DNA of 64,000 bases from Spirodela intermedia (lineage: Eukaryota; Streptophyta; Magnoliopsida; Alismatales; Araceae). The translations under genes were made by a program, and so were the position numbers. The stretch lies in NCBI GenBank assembly GCA_902729315.2, contig LR746271.1:2130001-2194000 (forward strand). The letters run 5' to 3'. This document shows positions 1 to 11,728 of this stretch, piece by piece (the first letter of the stretch is position 1; the number at the start of each line of letters is the position of its first letter). Below the pieces are notes generated by a model. It was given only the letters and a program-made list of their open reading frames with translations, did not search any database and was not told where the DNA came from.

Positions 1-2914
1 ACGATATTTAATTGTATACACCCATTTGTAGCCAACAGTTTTTTTCCCAAATATCATTTTTTTAAAAGCTTCCATCTCCTTATTCATAGCTTGTCTCCAC
101 TTCTCATGAGTTAAAGCCTCAAAAACAGTCTTTGGGATTGAGGTAGAATTTAGATTAGACACAAAGGCCTTGTGTGAAGGTGATAATCTATTATATGACA
201 AAAAAAATGCTATAGGATATGGTTTTTTAATACATTCTCTTACCCCTTTTCAAAGGGCAATAGGTAAGTCTTCATCAATAGGTAAGGTGCTGGTCTGGGA
301 TGTCTCATTTGATTCATCTTAGGAGGATTCTTGAACATGCACAGATTCTGGAGTATTCTCTTTTTTTCTGAAATACTTGGCCAAAGCTTCCTCTTTCGAA
401 GTATACATTAGGAGTAGATTCAAGAATAGGTGGTTCAATGGGAGCCATAGTGAGGTCTGATAATGAATTGGCAGTAGGAAGTAAAAAAAATAATTCTGAA
501 TCCTCTAACATTTGAATCTTATCATGATGATTTGATGTGTTATAGTATGCTTCCTTCTCATTGAAGGTAACATCCCTTGAAATGAAAAATTTCTTTGTTG
601 GAGGATATAGCAATGATATTCTTTCTGTGTTTGGGAATATCCTACAAAAAATATATTTTACATTGTTTTGAATTCCCTCACCCCAAAAATATTTTGGTAC
701 CTTGTTTGAATAATGAGAGCTCTAGTCATCCCTAACAGATGACCATTTTTCCGTTCAGCCACCCCATTTTGTTGGGGTGTACAGACACATGATGATTCGT
801 GTACTATACCTTCTTTTTGGAAGTAAGAAGTTAAAGTATGATTGAAGTAATCTTTAGTGTTATCAGATCTAAACCTCTGAATTGTTGTCTCAAACTGAGT
901 TTTTATTAAAGAACAAAATCATATGAGTGTCATACTTATGTCAAATTTATTTTTAAGCAAATAAATCCACATCATCCTTGTAGAGTCATCAATAAAAATG
1001 ATAAACCACCTAGCTCCACGTGAGCTAGGTGTTGGTGCAGGCCCCCATACATCGCTATGAATACGGAAAAAAGGTATTGAACACTTATTATTATTTACAG
1101 GAAAGGGTATTTTTCGATGTTTGACAAATTCACATACTTCACACTTGAATTCAGAGGTGTTCAAGTTGTGAAACAAAGAAAGACACAAACTCTTGAGAAT
1201 CAAAAAAGAGGGATGTCCTAATCTTTGATGTTGAAGTCAATTTTTTTTCACTGTTTGGCAGGTCAGGGTTCTTGGGAATGTTGTTTTGATCTACTGCAAT
1301 GTTTGATTAGCTTGGAAGCTCCAAATAATAGAGTCCACTCCATTTTCTAGCATGTCCAATCGTCCTCCCAGACATCTTGTCAAAAAACAAACAACTATTA
1401 AGATCAAACATAACATTACCTAGGTCAACATAAGAACATGAAGTACATTTTTCAAGGTAATATAAGGTGATAGGCAAATGTTTCTTATCCCAGCAACCGT
1501 GACTGAGGAGCCAAAAGCTGTGGTAATTTTTCTATTGCTTGGACAAGGAGCATATGAGTTAAATAGATGGGAGACATAAGTCATATGTTTTGTGGCCCCC
1601 TGAATCAATGATCCAAGGGGAAGATTTACTATTTGTTGAGGCACTCAACCCAAAAAAAGTTGAAGGCTTACTTGAATAGTTAGATGAACACGAAACTTGT
1701 AATACTTGAGCTTGTGGAACTTCTTCTATGACAGCTGAGATTTTCACTCTTTTGTTGTCCCTTCTTTTGTACCCATTCATGACTTTGATGCTTTCCATGT
1801 AATTTATAACACTTGTCAATTGTGTGCCTTGCTTTCTTGCAATATGTACATCATAACTTGTCTCTAAAATCATTGCTAGAAGTCCTCTCTTGTCCTAAAG
1901 GTTTACCCTTTGTTTTGATACTGTTATTGTCATAATTTTTTTCATTTCAAGCCATAAATGTTAAATTTTGCCACATTTTGAGAACCAAGCATTAGGTTCC
2001 GACGACTTTCTTCTCCTCTCACTAGGGAGATTACTTCATTGAGAGGAGGTAATTTCTCTCTTCCTAGGATCTGAATTCTGACTTGATCATACTCAGAATT
2101 CAGTCTCACAAGATATTCGTAGGTTCTATCCCTTTCTGTTTCCTCTCTATACAAAGCTGCATCAAATGGATCTCTCATATCAGCAATTTTATATTGATGA
2201 AATTTTTGCCATAATGTTCTTACTTCATGAGTGTATTCTGTCACTAGTTTTTCGATTTGCCTCATAGTCATCATCTTTAACTTTAATTCAAAAAGTTGTG
2301 CAGCATCTCTTGCTCTTGAATACGTCTGATATAAATTTTTCCAAATTACTCTAGCTGCGGGAAGACAAACATGTTCTACGGATCTCAGGAATCATGGTTG
2401 TCCACATCCAAGCCATGATTCTTGAGTCTTTTTGATCCCATGCTTCAACTCCCGGATCTCTAGCCTTCAAGCTTGGGTTAGTTAAATGATTTGTCATTCC
2501 CGATTCTTTAAGAACAACTCAAACTTGCTGAGACCATCCAAAGTAATTCCTACCATCTAGATGATCTGTTTGTGGTATAACTGGCAAATCTCCATAGATC
2601 GGACTAGGTTCCACACTCACATATCGGTATTGTTCTTGTTCTGCCATAGAAGTCGCTTCAGACATTCTTGAGAATTTAAGAATTAGGTATGTTTGTTTTA
2701 GAAATGAGTTAATCTACAGATCAAGACACGAGCCTACAGTTCGTGTTCTGTAGATCAATAGCGTTAGATTCTCACCTAGATAGTGCAGAATCAGTGAACA
2801 ACTAGTGACTTGTTTTAACAATTCACAAAGAAATATGTTCACTCTCGAAAATGAAAAAACAGTTGTTCAAGAAGAACTCAGAAGATCAAAGGAGTCTGGA
2901 ATGATCACACCTGT

Positions 2915-2926
2915 GCTCTGATACCA
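2915..2926 (-). other. Primer binding site for initiator tRNA-Met
   Basis: On the minus strand the LTR is followed directly by TGGTATCAGAGC, the 12-nt complement of the 3' end of plant initiator tRNA-Met that copia elements use to prime reverse transcription. It is perfectly preserved, in contrast to the degenerate site of the second copia element in this window. Confidence 0.93.
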
Positions 2927-3201
2927 TGTTAGAAATCGTGCTGAACTTTGATCATCTCCGAACACCTCCCTTCCTTCTTGTCTGTGCTAGCAGTGAACAC
3001 GAGAGAGAGAGAGACAAAAAGAAGAAGGCAGAAGCCCTAATTTTCATCACTCTAATGTAAATACTGACCAGCTGTTATGAAACAGGAGAGGGTAAACCCG
3101 GACCGGTTCAATTTGAACCGATTCAGTCTACTGTTTTCTTACAAGGTACGATGGACAGGGAAATAAAGGACGAAACAGTCAATGAAAAATTATTTCTAAC
3201 A
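2927..3201 (-). repeat. 5' LTR of the minus-strand copia element
   Basis: The 275-bp segment starts on the plus strand with TGTTAGAAAT and ends with ATTTCTAACA, a perfect 10-bp terminal inverted repeat of the TG...CA type that bounds copia LTRs. The primer binding site abuts it on the internal side. A GA-rich stretch lies at about 3000-3025. The partner LTR is outside the window, so LTR divergence and the target-site duplication cannot be read here. Confidence 0.88.
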
Positions 3202-4043
3202 GCAGTCTTAGAGGTTTCGTTGAAGGGTATATCTCTCAGATGGTGGATTCATCTTCCTCTGAAAGTGGAGATTGCTGACGATATGTATTTGCTAGCTCTA
3301 TTTACCACAACTCAGCTAGTAACGGGTCATGAGTTGTCAATATATTTTCTACCATGGAAATATTCTCCTGATGGCCTGAAGGGATAAAAAAGTTGGTCGC
3401 CTTGTGTCTTTACAGAATTAGAAGAATAATAGTGAAATAAGAACATGACAACATGATTCAGCTACTAATTGTGGAGCCATTAGCTCTGTAAATGTCATCC
3501 ATCGAGAATCATTAGTGGTTAATAAGTGTAGTTGATGGTTTGTTAAGAATTTTTGGTGGTGGAAGAAGGATGGAGGAGAGAAGCATTTTCAAGGTTTGAT
3601 TTCGATTCCTTACGTAAGATTGTGCAACCACTGATTCCCTCTTCTAATGTTAAGTCGGTGGAGATGTACCATCTCATCTGTCCAGAAGATCTATTTAGAA
3701 GACAATTCCACCTTATGGATATTATTTCATATCCATGTTACCAAAAGTAAATGGCTATAACCTGGTTCCTGGCACCAAGTTCTTCAACAGAGTGATTGAT
3801 TCTCTCCACTTAAACGTTTGGATAGTTTTGCTACAATCTCTCTCATCATATTGCTCAAGCAAAGTAATTGTATGACTTCTATGTCCAGATTGGTTATTAA
3901 CTCCTTATTTTAGTACTTTCTTCTCTGTCATTGTGATATAGCTCACTAGTCCTTATGATCCTTTGATGCCCTGTTTATATGCTGTCATTTTGCTTTGATG
4001 TTGTCACTGATACTCTTAACATTTTTGTCATCGACCTTCACAG
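3202..4043. other. Probable remainder of an ERMP1-like intron next to the copia LTR
   Basis: These 842 bp between the LTR end and the first recognisable ERMP1 exon hold only short open frames (3151-3387, 3553-3750) without similarity that I recognise. They end in a good 3' splice site at 4043. I read it as intron sequence, perhaps with older insertions. Confidence 0.5.
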
Positions 4044-5426
4044 ATTCTGGAAAACTTTTGGAGTCCAGCTATGAGTTCTCAGTTCTAGATGCCAACTCAT
4101 TGGGGTTTCTTTTCAAGTATTCACCAGAAGCAGCAAAACTACTGGAAGTAGTGCCAGAATCGTCCATTCAACACTCTGATCCCAGTTCTTGGGTGGTACG
4201 CGTCTCCTTCACACACTGAACATCCAATCATCAGTTTATTTTACCTGCTTTTGTGGCAAAAGGGGAGTGATGTGATTAGCTTTCCACTTTGATTCATTCT
4301 TAATTAGGAAAGCCAAATTAGGAACTGAACTAGGAATTAGTTTGATTCATTCAAACTAGGATCACAGAAAAATTATCCTAAACTAGGAATTTGGAGGTTA
4401 TTGAATGAATATCCTAAACTAGGAACTAGGAAAGCCGCTGTAAGGCCGGTTTGACCTATTTTGATTTTTTATCACTTTTTCCGGTATCTTTTGGGGCTCC
4501 AGAAATTAGGTTTAGATTGAACGGCCCTTGTCAACACAAGATTTGAAAGGTAAGCCATCAGATTAGTAAAAAACCATCCTTGACACTCATATCTTGACTA
4601 GGTGGGAAAGTAGGGAAGCACCCATAAGCAAAGAAACATCAAGAAGAAAGTTAGTAGCGGTTTGATTGGATGCCCCCTAAAAGGAATGATAGCCTAGATA
4701 AGGATATCAGGATCATCTCTGGCTCTCTTCTCCCAATTGGGTCCCTTAGTAGCGGTTTGATAACTGATTAGAACTCACATAGCCTCAGCTATCCCAAACT
4801 ACATAACCTAGAGCCAGGCCTTCTTTCTGCGGCAACTGTGGCAAGTGGCCCTTGACTGCTGCTCTGGGTTGCAGAGGGCAGGGGAAGGAGACGAGGCAAG
4901 TTATCTTGACTTTGATTCTTCTTACCGCTGCTATGGGCTCCACGTTGACTTTCTTGTCAACATTGCCTTTTCTTATTTTCTATTAGAAATCCCTCATAAC
5001 TGAGGTCGGCTCTGACCTAATATTTTTCCTATTTTTGTAAATTGCCTCCCCCTCTTTCAGGCTTTGTTCCCAATATCCTTTTTGTTTTCGGGGAGCTTGA
5101 AGTTTCCTGCGCAAGGGGATGGTATTCTCCATCAATATGAGTATCTGCCCAGGTTGAGTCACCTGTCAAGCACAGAAGCCACCACGGGGGCTCGGAAAAT
5201 CCACCTAGAAGTTGAACTGGGGTGAGCTGAGCTCTCCCATCTGATCGGAGCTGTATCATCTTAATCATCCCATTTAGGGGAAAAAATATATTTCCTTTTG
5301 AAAAGAATGATCTTTATACTATTTTTCGTCTGTCTCAGTTCAGTGTCTGAAATCTGGGCAGTGGTCCTCAACATTACTGGCCCCCTGGGTAACTGGTCCT
5401 TTGCTGACAATGTAATCCCGGGTATG

Positions 5427-5487
<61 letters not shown>

Positions 5488-5849
5488 ATATATATATACT
5501 GAATCAGAAGATTGTGCTGTGGGGATTTATTGCAGTGCCCGAGAGAATAAATGGCGGCCCGCCATCATATATTTGCAGGCTGAGTGGAAAGAGCCATGAG
5601 AACTGGGCCTTCTGGTTGGAGGTATATCCCCTCATTCCTTGCGTCTTCTTTTCCTTGTCTGGAGATTTTCTCAGGCTTGATTAGGACCCAACTCGGACGT
5701 AACAGGCCAGCAGCTCTGAGGCGTTGAGGGTTGACCTAGCGGTGCTCGACCAGTACCTTCTAGATGGCCCAAAAAGATTGAAGGGCCTTTTCCCCAACTG
5801 GGTTGATGTGATCGCCTCTTCGGCCTTTCTTTCAAGCTACTACTTTTGA
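4044..5849 (+). CDS. Endoplasmic reticulum metallopeptidase 1-like protein, C-terminal exons
   Basis: Five exons at 4044-4195, 5061-5221, 5339-5421, 5536-5621 and 5706-5849 join in phase and end in TGA. They encode the lumenal C-terminal part of the plant ERMP1-like Zn-dependent exopeptidases (M28 family, multi-pass ER membrane protein). Diagnostic pieces are SSYEFSVLDANSLGFLFK, ALFPISFLFSGSLKFP, AVVLNITGPLGNWSF, GGPPSYICRLSG and LFPNWVDVIASSAFLSSYYF at the C terminus. The catalytic metal-binding N-terminal domain and membrane segments are not in the window; they should lie left of the copia element at 1-3201, which would make 2927-3201 and about 840 bp to its right part of one intron. The third intron shown (5422-5535) is only 114 bp and holds a (CT)n tract and a TA run. 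I found no coding exon between 3202 and 4043. Family assignment is strong; activity cannot be judged from this fragment. Confidence 0.88.
5430..5499. repeat. (CT)n microsatellite with TA tail inside a 114-bp intron
   Basis: An uninterrupted CT run of about 50 bp follows the 5' splice site at 5422 after only 8 bp, then passes into TATCTATATATATA. It makes up most of the ERMP1 intron 5422-5535. Confidence 0.95.
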
Positions 5850-6666
5850 TCCATTAGTTCTTGGCCAGTCACAGAGATTGGAGTGGTATTCATCAATCAC
5901 TAACTTTATAGATTGATGTATATAGTTTGACTTAATAAAGCTCAAATGCTATTCTTATGCGGTTGTTAATTTGGGGCACAGCAAGCTGCATTGGCCGACC
6001 TGGAATTCTTGGACCCGATTACCTAATGTAGTAACTTTTTAGCTGCAGTTGACATTGTCGAATGCTATATTTGGTTGACCCCGACGAAATCTGTCTCATC
6101 CAATTGGCCGCCGTGATTGTGAGGAGAGTATATCTTTGAACCCACTAAAGGAATCTCTCTCTCTCTCTCTCTCTCTCTCCGGGTCTGAAAAATTTGCAAA
6201 ACATGGATAATTATCCTGTCTGAAAATTTGGATTTAAAAGAAAGACCAGGACAACTCAGTATAACAACTCAACATGCTGGTTCCCAAAACATGGATAAAT
6301 ATCCATATAACAGGATAATCAAATGCTGATATTACGAAAGTTTCCTCCGACATCAGCCCTAAGAACCCAGAAAGATCAGGAGAAAACATGCAGGGACACA
6401 TAAATCCCAAGATGAATTCTTTTTTTCACATTCATGATAAGAAAAATAGGGCATGGGGACCCAAGAAAAAGAGATTAAGAGCACTCTTTCAGTAGATTTT
6501 CCTCTTATAACAAGATAATCAAACGCTGGTTCCCAAATTTTCCTCCCACCCACTTCCCCCCACCCCAAGGGGCTTCTGATGCAGATTATATTCTTTTACA
6601 AAATTTCTATATACAGTATCGAAGAAGACAGACACCATTGCAGAGGACCCACCACTTTCAACGGAA
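5850..6666. other. Convergent intergenic region between ERMP1-like and RsgA
   Basis: This is the 3' flank of two convergent genes. It holds a (CT)n tract at 6154-6180 and a near-duplicate phrase about catggataa(t/a)tatcc at about 6203 and 6292. I see no coding exon; the small minus-strand open frames at 6359-6568 and 6519-6731 fall in the RsgA 3' flank or read its last exon in another frame. Confidence 0.6.
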
Positions 6667-9600
6667 CTAACCTCGGAGAGCACCATCTTCTTCAATTTCT
6701 TCAGGATCCGTATCCTCTTCCTGGAGCTCATCCAGTATTGACTGGTTGATCCGCTTCCGAGATACCCGCCTATGCTTCTTGGGTTGAAGCCGTGGCTCTG
6801 CGTGTCTGACTCCCATCTCGGTCACCTTGTACCTAAAACATATATGACAGAGTCAGAGAGGAAGATGGTGATTCACAAGCTTGGCAGACTGGTGTTCATG
6901 CTATTTCTTTCTCGTTCTGACCCATTTTTAGAATGATCAACACCGGTTTTCAACTGGTAGAAACATAAGTTATTATGTTTTGCTGTGTTTTTGGTCTACT
7001 GATAAAATGGTTGGAGATAATTTTCAACTAGTAGCAACATAAATTATTCTTTTGGAGAGATAAGCTAATCATGTGGAGGACTAGCCAGGAACATTCAAGT
7101 AAGGAAACTGGTCAGTGGATCATAGGCATGTCCATGCTCTTGCCCACTCCACATATTCATTCAATCTGAATCTGGTTTAGTTGTGACAGATCCCTAGAGT
7201 AGAGCTGGATCCAAGTTCGAAAGATTGAAACCTAATTGTGATAATGTTGACCTTATAATTGCAAAGATCAATTTATGAGAGAAATGGTTGGCCCGCCAAG
7301 AGTCAAATCTGCTTATGTGCTCTGAAATGATATGTAGATCCACTAGCGGAAAATGTTCATGTATAGAAGCAGAATTCAGGAATAGTATAGTTTGCCCATT
7401 TAAGTATAGAGGGATACAATAACATGCACCAAGGATTCTAAAACCTGAAACATCAGATACAGATTTTTGCATCACATTTTTACATATCTTCCTTTTATCA
7501 TTCTTCATATATGCTGGTGTAAAACGAAACATTGAATAATCCCCAAGCATAGTAGCACCATTGAACTGATTCAAACACAATCTTCATCACCCTATTTGAT
7601 ATCTTCCAAATAGCTTCATCATTTAAAGTTCGAATTTGTTTGAAACATATGAGTAAAACAACAACATGAGATGTATTAGCAGTATGTGCAACAACAATCA
7701 TAATCGTGTGGATCAATGAACATCAAAGATTAGCAGCATTTTTCTAGGTTGCTGTTATGCTAGTGCCAAAGAGAAGCACAAATCACCTTCATTTTTAGAA
7801 TATCTGGTATAAAAACACTCACTTATATTGCTTGTTTGGCCCCTAGAGAATTTAGATATTGCATGTGCAAACAAATTCATGGAAGAAATGACAAGAGTCA
7901 CAATCATACTACAAATTTCAGCCATGAGTGGTGATGATGTGAACGGCAAAAGCAAATATAATTTGGGGGAACACGTTTGATAAAAGACAATGTACAGCAA
8001 AGCTCTAAAAAGGGCATTAAAACATCTTTAGTATGATAATACGCCCATGCTTCATATTATAAGGTAGGTATGCCAAGGGAAATAAAGATTCAGGACAGAG
8101 CATGAATATTCTGCAAGGATTTCTTGGAGCACCAAAGAGGGATTGACAGATATTGATTCATGCAAGTTTTTAGAGATACACTATGCTACGAAGGTTCCGG
8201 TCAGATATAATTTGCACTAGAGAAGGAAGACAACAGTTTTTTTTAGATAATGGTGCAGTCTCATCCACAAGATGCAATGGGAGAAATGAATCCCAAACAC
8301 TCAAACATTTATTCAAACTATAAGTTGATTCAGTAAGAGACTTTGTGCTTATTTTTGGATCAGTTCAGTGGAAAGTTCTTCAGCAATGTAAACAGCTATA
8401 TGGTTCCCTTAAATTTATCAAAAAAATGGTAAACAAAATGGAGAGAGAATTGTATCAACAGACCTTACATCACTTTCCCTTTTCGTTCCTAATGTCCGTA
8501 ACTGGATCTCTTCTCTAATTTTTATTTCATCAAGTAATTGAAGATAGTATGGATATCTTTCCCAGTCACCCTTCACGACGCACCCTGGTTCACCAACATG
8601 CAAGCAGTCATTGAATGCACATCCTGATGGTTCACTAGCGCTAAGCATCTGTCGAATCTGGAGAGAAACGAACTAGTATCAGCCAATATGAAGAAAAACG
8701 TATCATAAAGTTAGAAATAAGCATAGGGTAATAACGAAAATTCAGTAGGATGGTGTTAATTGCTAAACCAACAACCAGATACAAACAGCCATGCATATCC
8801 ACAGGTCTGACCTCCGGAAATGTTTGTGCAAGGGATTTCTTCGTTACTTTCAACAGATTAGGCTGGTTAAATCCTGGGGTATCAGCAAGAAATCCTTCCC
8901 CATCGAGTGGAAGCAGAGAAACATGCCTCGTGGTGTGCTTTCCTCTTCCTGATCTCTTAGATACAATGCCCACACGTTGATCTCCAAGCCATTTGTGCCC
9001 TTCACTCTGAAAAATCAGTCCTTTTGTAAATACTGAAAATTATCTTCATTCTATCCGTTAATCAAAATTATTTGAGAGGGTAAGTTATTGATAGCTGAAC
9101 ATCATCGAGGACAACAAGTGGGAAACAGCAGCACACATGACAGCTTACCTGTAGCTTATCAATTTCCTCGCCATCAGAAGTATCTGGAGCACTTCTCAAA
9201 GCATTTATAAGACTAGACTTCCCCACACCACTTGGCCCTACAATAACAGTTGTCTGTCCTTTCAGTATGTTCTCAAGTGCTTCTAATCCAAGATTGCGAT
9301 CAACACTGCAAAAGAGTGGTTTGTAGCCCCAAGAATGAAGCTTAGTCTCCCATGAAGAGAGCATCTGCATTAGGAAAAAAAATCAGGGGGAGTTGGTATA
9401 GCTGAAAGCAAAACAGAAGATGCTTTAAAAAGCATAGCATCGACCACGTTATTTATCATGTAATTTCGGAAAATGAAGGTTCTATTGGCCAACCACAGAG
9501 TTAATTCTTTGAAGATTAAAAGACATCAATTAGGATGAAAGCTGAGGTCACAATTACGGTTAGGTAAGATTGGATTGAGCAATCAGAAACACGTCTGCTC

Positions 9601-10922
9601 TTAGCATAAGCAAAATCGGGTTATTTAAATAGTGATGCATGCCATTTGATCGAGCTGAAGTGCATAGGTTCAACTAGGTCCAGCAGATCTTGTTTGGATC
9701 CTCTAACGCAGGCCCAATTCACCAGACATCAGCCTCAGGTCAGATAAATTCTAGACTGTTTTCGTTTAAAATTAGCTCACTCCAGTCAATGCCATTAATA
9801 CACACACGCAGAGATAGTGTATATATAAAGATATATTTATACATATATTGATGGGTTCAGAGACTAGGGCATCAGTGATAGAAAAAGTGTAACGCGACAT
9901 GCTCCTGGAAGTGCAGGAGTTCTATTCTCTCGATAATTTTGACACGGACTACACAAAGTTTGCTAGAAATTATCAACCGTCGGTTAATTTTTCAGTGTCA
10001 CCAATGAGACAAATATAGGCAATAGGTAATAGTCATTGAAAACAGCAATCACATGAATATTATAGCCACAAATAGATTAAGAACAGACAAGTGATTTCCA
10101 GTTATGTCTGTTCATAATTAATACCGTCTGTGTTAAAGTAAGTGTCGCTCCAAAGAAGCCTGGCCAGAAGGCAGATTTTCCACAAACTACCCATAGATGA
10201 ACTAAGCCATGAGTTCTGTACTGAATTCATACCTCTTCTCCTACGAGCTCCATCTTGTTCAGTGCCAGCGTTACTGGAATCTCCACCGACTCAGCCTCCA
10301 CCAGGAACCTAGTTAGATTGAATGGCTCTGCCCTCGGCTGCTCCAGCGAGAATAGCACTAACAGGTGGTCCACATTGGCGATAGGAGGATCCGAGAGCTC
10401 TGTCTTCCTCATAAACGTGTCCTCAATCATCCCTCTCCGGTCTACCCAATCGACCGATCCCACCAGTACCCTGTCCCCGACCAGCACCTTCCTCCCTATC
10501 TTCTTCAAGACCGCCCGTACCACACAGAGAAGCTCCGATCCAACTCTAGGATCCTGCTCGAGGCGGTTGCCCTCTTCGGGATTGCTGCCGGCCACATCCA
10601 CGACCACCCTCATGAAGTTGGCCTGGGCGGACGTCACCCGGCCGATGGCCTGTTCGGGGAGGAGGCTCTTCCGCGGATCATCCGCAGACGCCGCGAGCCC
10701 TCGCGAGAGCGTGGAGACCTCCCGAACGGTCTCCCGCGCCCTGAGGACCTTCTTGTCCGGCGGGGGCCGCCGGAGGACGCCCCCGGAGTTCTCCCTCCCA
10801 CCAGAGGACGCCGCAGCGGCGATGCGGCAAGGGAGGCAGCCCAGGGGGAGGAGGCGGCGGCAGCAGGACGCGTAGGGGAGAGCGACGCGGTGGCGGGCGA
10901 TGGAGATGGACAAGGCCGGCAT
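6667..10922 (-). CDS. RSGA: Small ribosomal subunit biogenesis GTPase RsgA, organellar (EMB1688-like)
   Basis: Five minus-strand exons, 10233-10922, 9149-9364, 8812-9006, 8464-8657 and 6667-6832, total 1461 bp and encode 486 residues. RsgA is a circularly permuted GTPase that helps late maturation of the 30S-type ribosomal subunit; plant copies act in plastids and/or mitochondria. The G motifs appear in the permuted order: G4 NKME (222-225), then G1 GPSGVGKSS (273-281), a Thr-rich switch I GKHTTRH (about 324), and G3 DTPG (344-347). An OB-fold lies before G4, and a zinc knuckle C380, C385, H387, C393 follows. The N terminus (MPALSISIARHRVALPYASC) is Arg/Ala/Ser-rich without acids, fitting a transit peptide. 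The end of exon 4 (8464) was chosen over a donor 5 bp earlier because only it restores DVRYKV in frame. The last intron is 1631 bp. Exon 1 is very GC-rich compared with the rest. Confidence 0.95.
6833..8463 (-). other. Long last intron of RsgA
   Basis: A 1631-bp AT-rich intron separates the zinc-knuckle exon from the basic C-terminal exon. Short open frames on the minus strand (7194-7580, 7498-7716, 7755-8000) show no similarity I recognise. I see no inserted element with clear ends. Confidence 0.7.
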
Positions 10923-11353
10923 GGTTCCGGCGGAGACAGAACAAGAAGGAGAAGGAAGAAGCAGTCAGATGACGACGGCAATTTCTGTGCTTCCGGGGAG
11001 TCCTTCCATGGCGGAGGATTCAGCCGGAGCGACGACGAGAAGGAAGGAGGAGGGGATGGAGCTTCTCTCCATGGACTCAGCTCTGGTTCTCTTCCACGTG
11101 GAGGTCTCAAGCTGCACCTGCGAGCCGAAGAAGAAGAAGGTCAGGATCGGGTTCGGATTATACGCCGGTGAGCTTAGCCGCATCGCCAAGGCACTTGGAC
11201 TCGGATTTCCTAGGCTTTTAAAATATGATTTTATCTGGACTTGAACCCCAATATATATTATTTATATTCATATATAATAATTATTTAGTTTTTTTGAATT
11301 TTTATCTGGATCAGGTTTTTCTAAACGATCCATCTCGCTGATCCTATCGCAAC
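10923..11353. promoter_or_regulatory. Upstream region of RsgA, shared with the divergent repeat-protein ORF
   Basis: GC-rich and purine-rich sequence directly upstream of the RsgA start codon, becoming AT-rich after about 11220. It holds long overlapping open frames on both strands (for example 10365-11171 and 10634-11110), which arise from base composition and from reading RsgA exon 1 in other frames. It probably contains the RsgA 5' UTR and promoter; no defined site is claimed. Confidence 0.5.
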
Positions 11354-11424
11354 ATGGATTGGATGAGCATCCAACCGTCCATTTCAATCACGTGGTCTGA
11401 AACTAGTACACCAGCTCGACCACC

Positions 11425-11527
11425 TCTCTATTTCTCTCTCTCCCTCTCTCTACATCTTTCTCTCTCTCCCTCCTCTCTACATCTTTCTCTCTCCTCCTCT
11501 CTCTCTCTCTCTCCCTCTCTCTCTCCC

Positions 11528-11567
<40 letters not shown>
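11425..11567. repeat. Compound CT microsatellite
   Basis: About 140 bp of CTCTCT with CCCT and CATC interruptions upstream of the 479-codon ORF. A second CT/CG tract lies at about 11659-11711, just before the start codon at 11729. Confidence 0.95.
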
Positions 11568-11728
11568 GAGTGAGGGTACACCGGACTCCACGGGCTCTAC
11601 CGTTACCGGAACAGTTCCCATGAAAGGTCCGAAACCAGTGCACCAGCTCGACATTCTCTCTCTCGCTCTCTCTCTCTCTTTCTCTCGCTCTCACTCTCTC
11701 GCTCTCCCGCTCTGTGGTTCAGTGAGGG

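Larger units (their letters stand above)
1..3201 (-). mobile_element. Ty1/copia LTR retrotransposon, truncated by the window edge
   Basis: Reading on the minus strand from 3201 leftwards there is an LTR, a primer binding site, a gag region (about 2665-1960), a protease motif near 1630-1570, GAG-pre-integrase and integrase (about 1250-700), and the start of reverse transcriptase at the left edge. Visible motifs are the gag/UBN2 segment with YFGWSQQV near 2530, the protease DSG followed one frame over by ATKHM, the integrase HSDVWGP and FIDDSTRMMW, and the RT entry segment VGYKWVYTIKYR. The remaining RT, RNase H and 3' LTR lie left of the window. The frame is broken repeatedly (for example a one-base shift inside the protease motif at about 1600), so this copy is not autonomous. 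It lies antisense to, and apparently in an intron of, the ERMP1-like gene whose exons resume at 4044. Confidence 0.9.

Noticed and set aside
1010-1035. Short perfect hairpin (cacctagctc...gagctaggtg) as a regulatory site
   Set aside because: It lies in the copia integrase coding region at SRGARWFI and is most simply a chance palindrome around an ACGT core.
3553-3750. 65-codon frame as a possible ERMP1 or MCM-like exon
   Set aside because: I could not align it to ERMP1 or any other family, and its flanks do not give phase-compatible splice sites to the exon at 4044.
10255-11171. Plus-strand frames of 206 and 268 codons opposite RsgA exon 1
   Set aside because: Antisense readings of a GC-rich coding exon; the minus strand carries the conserved GTPase sequence with valid splicing.
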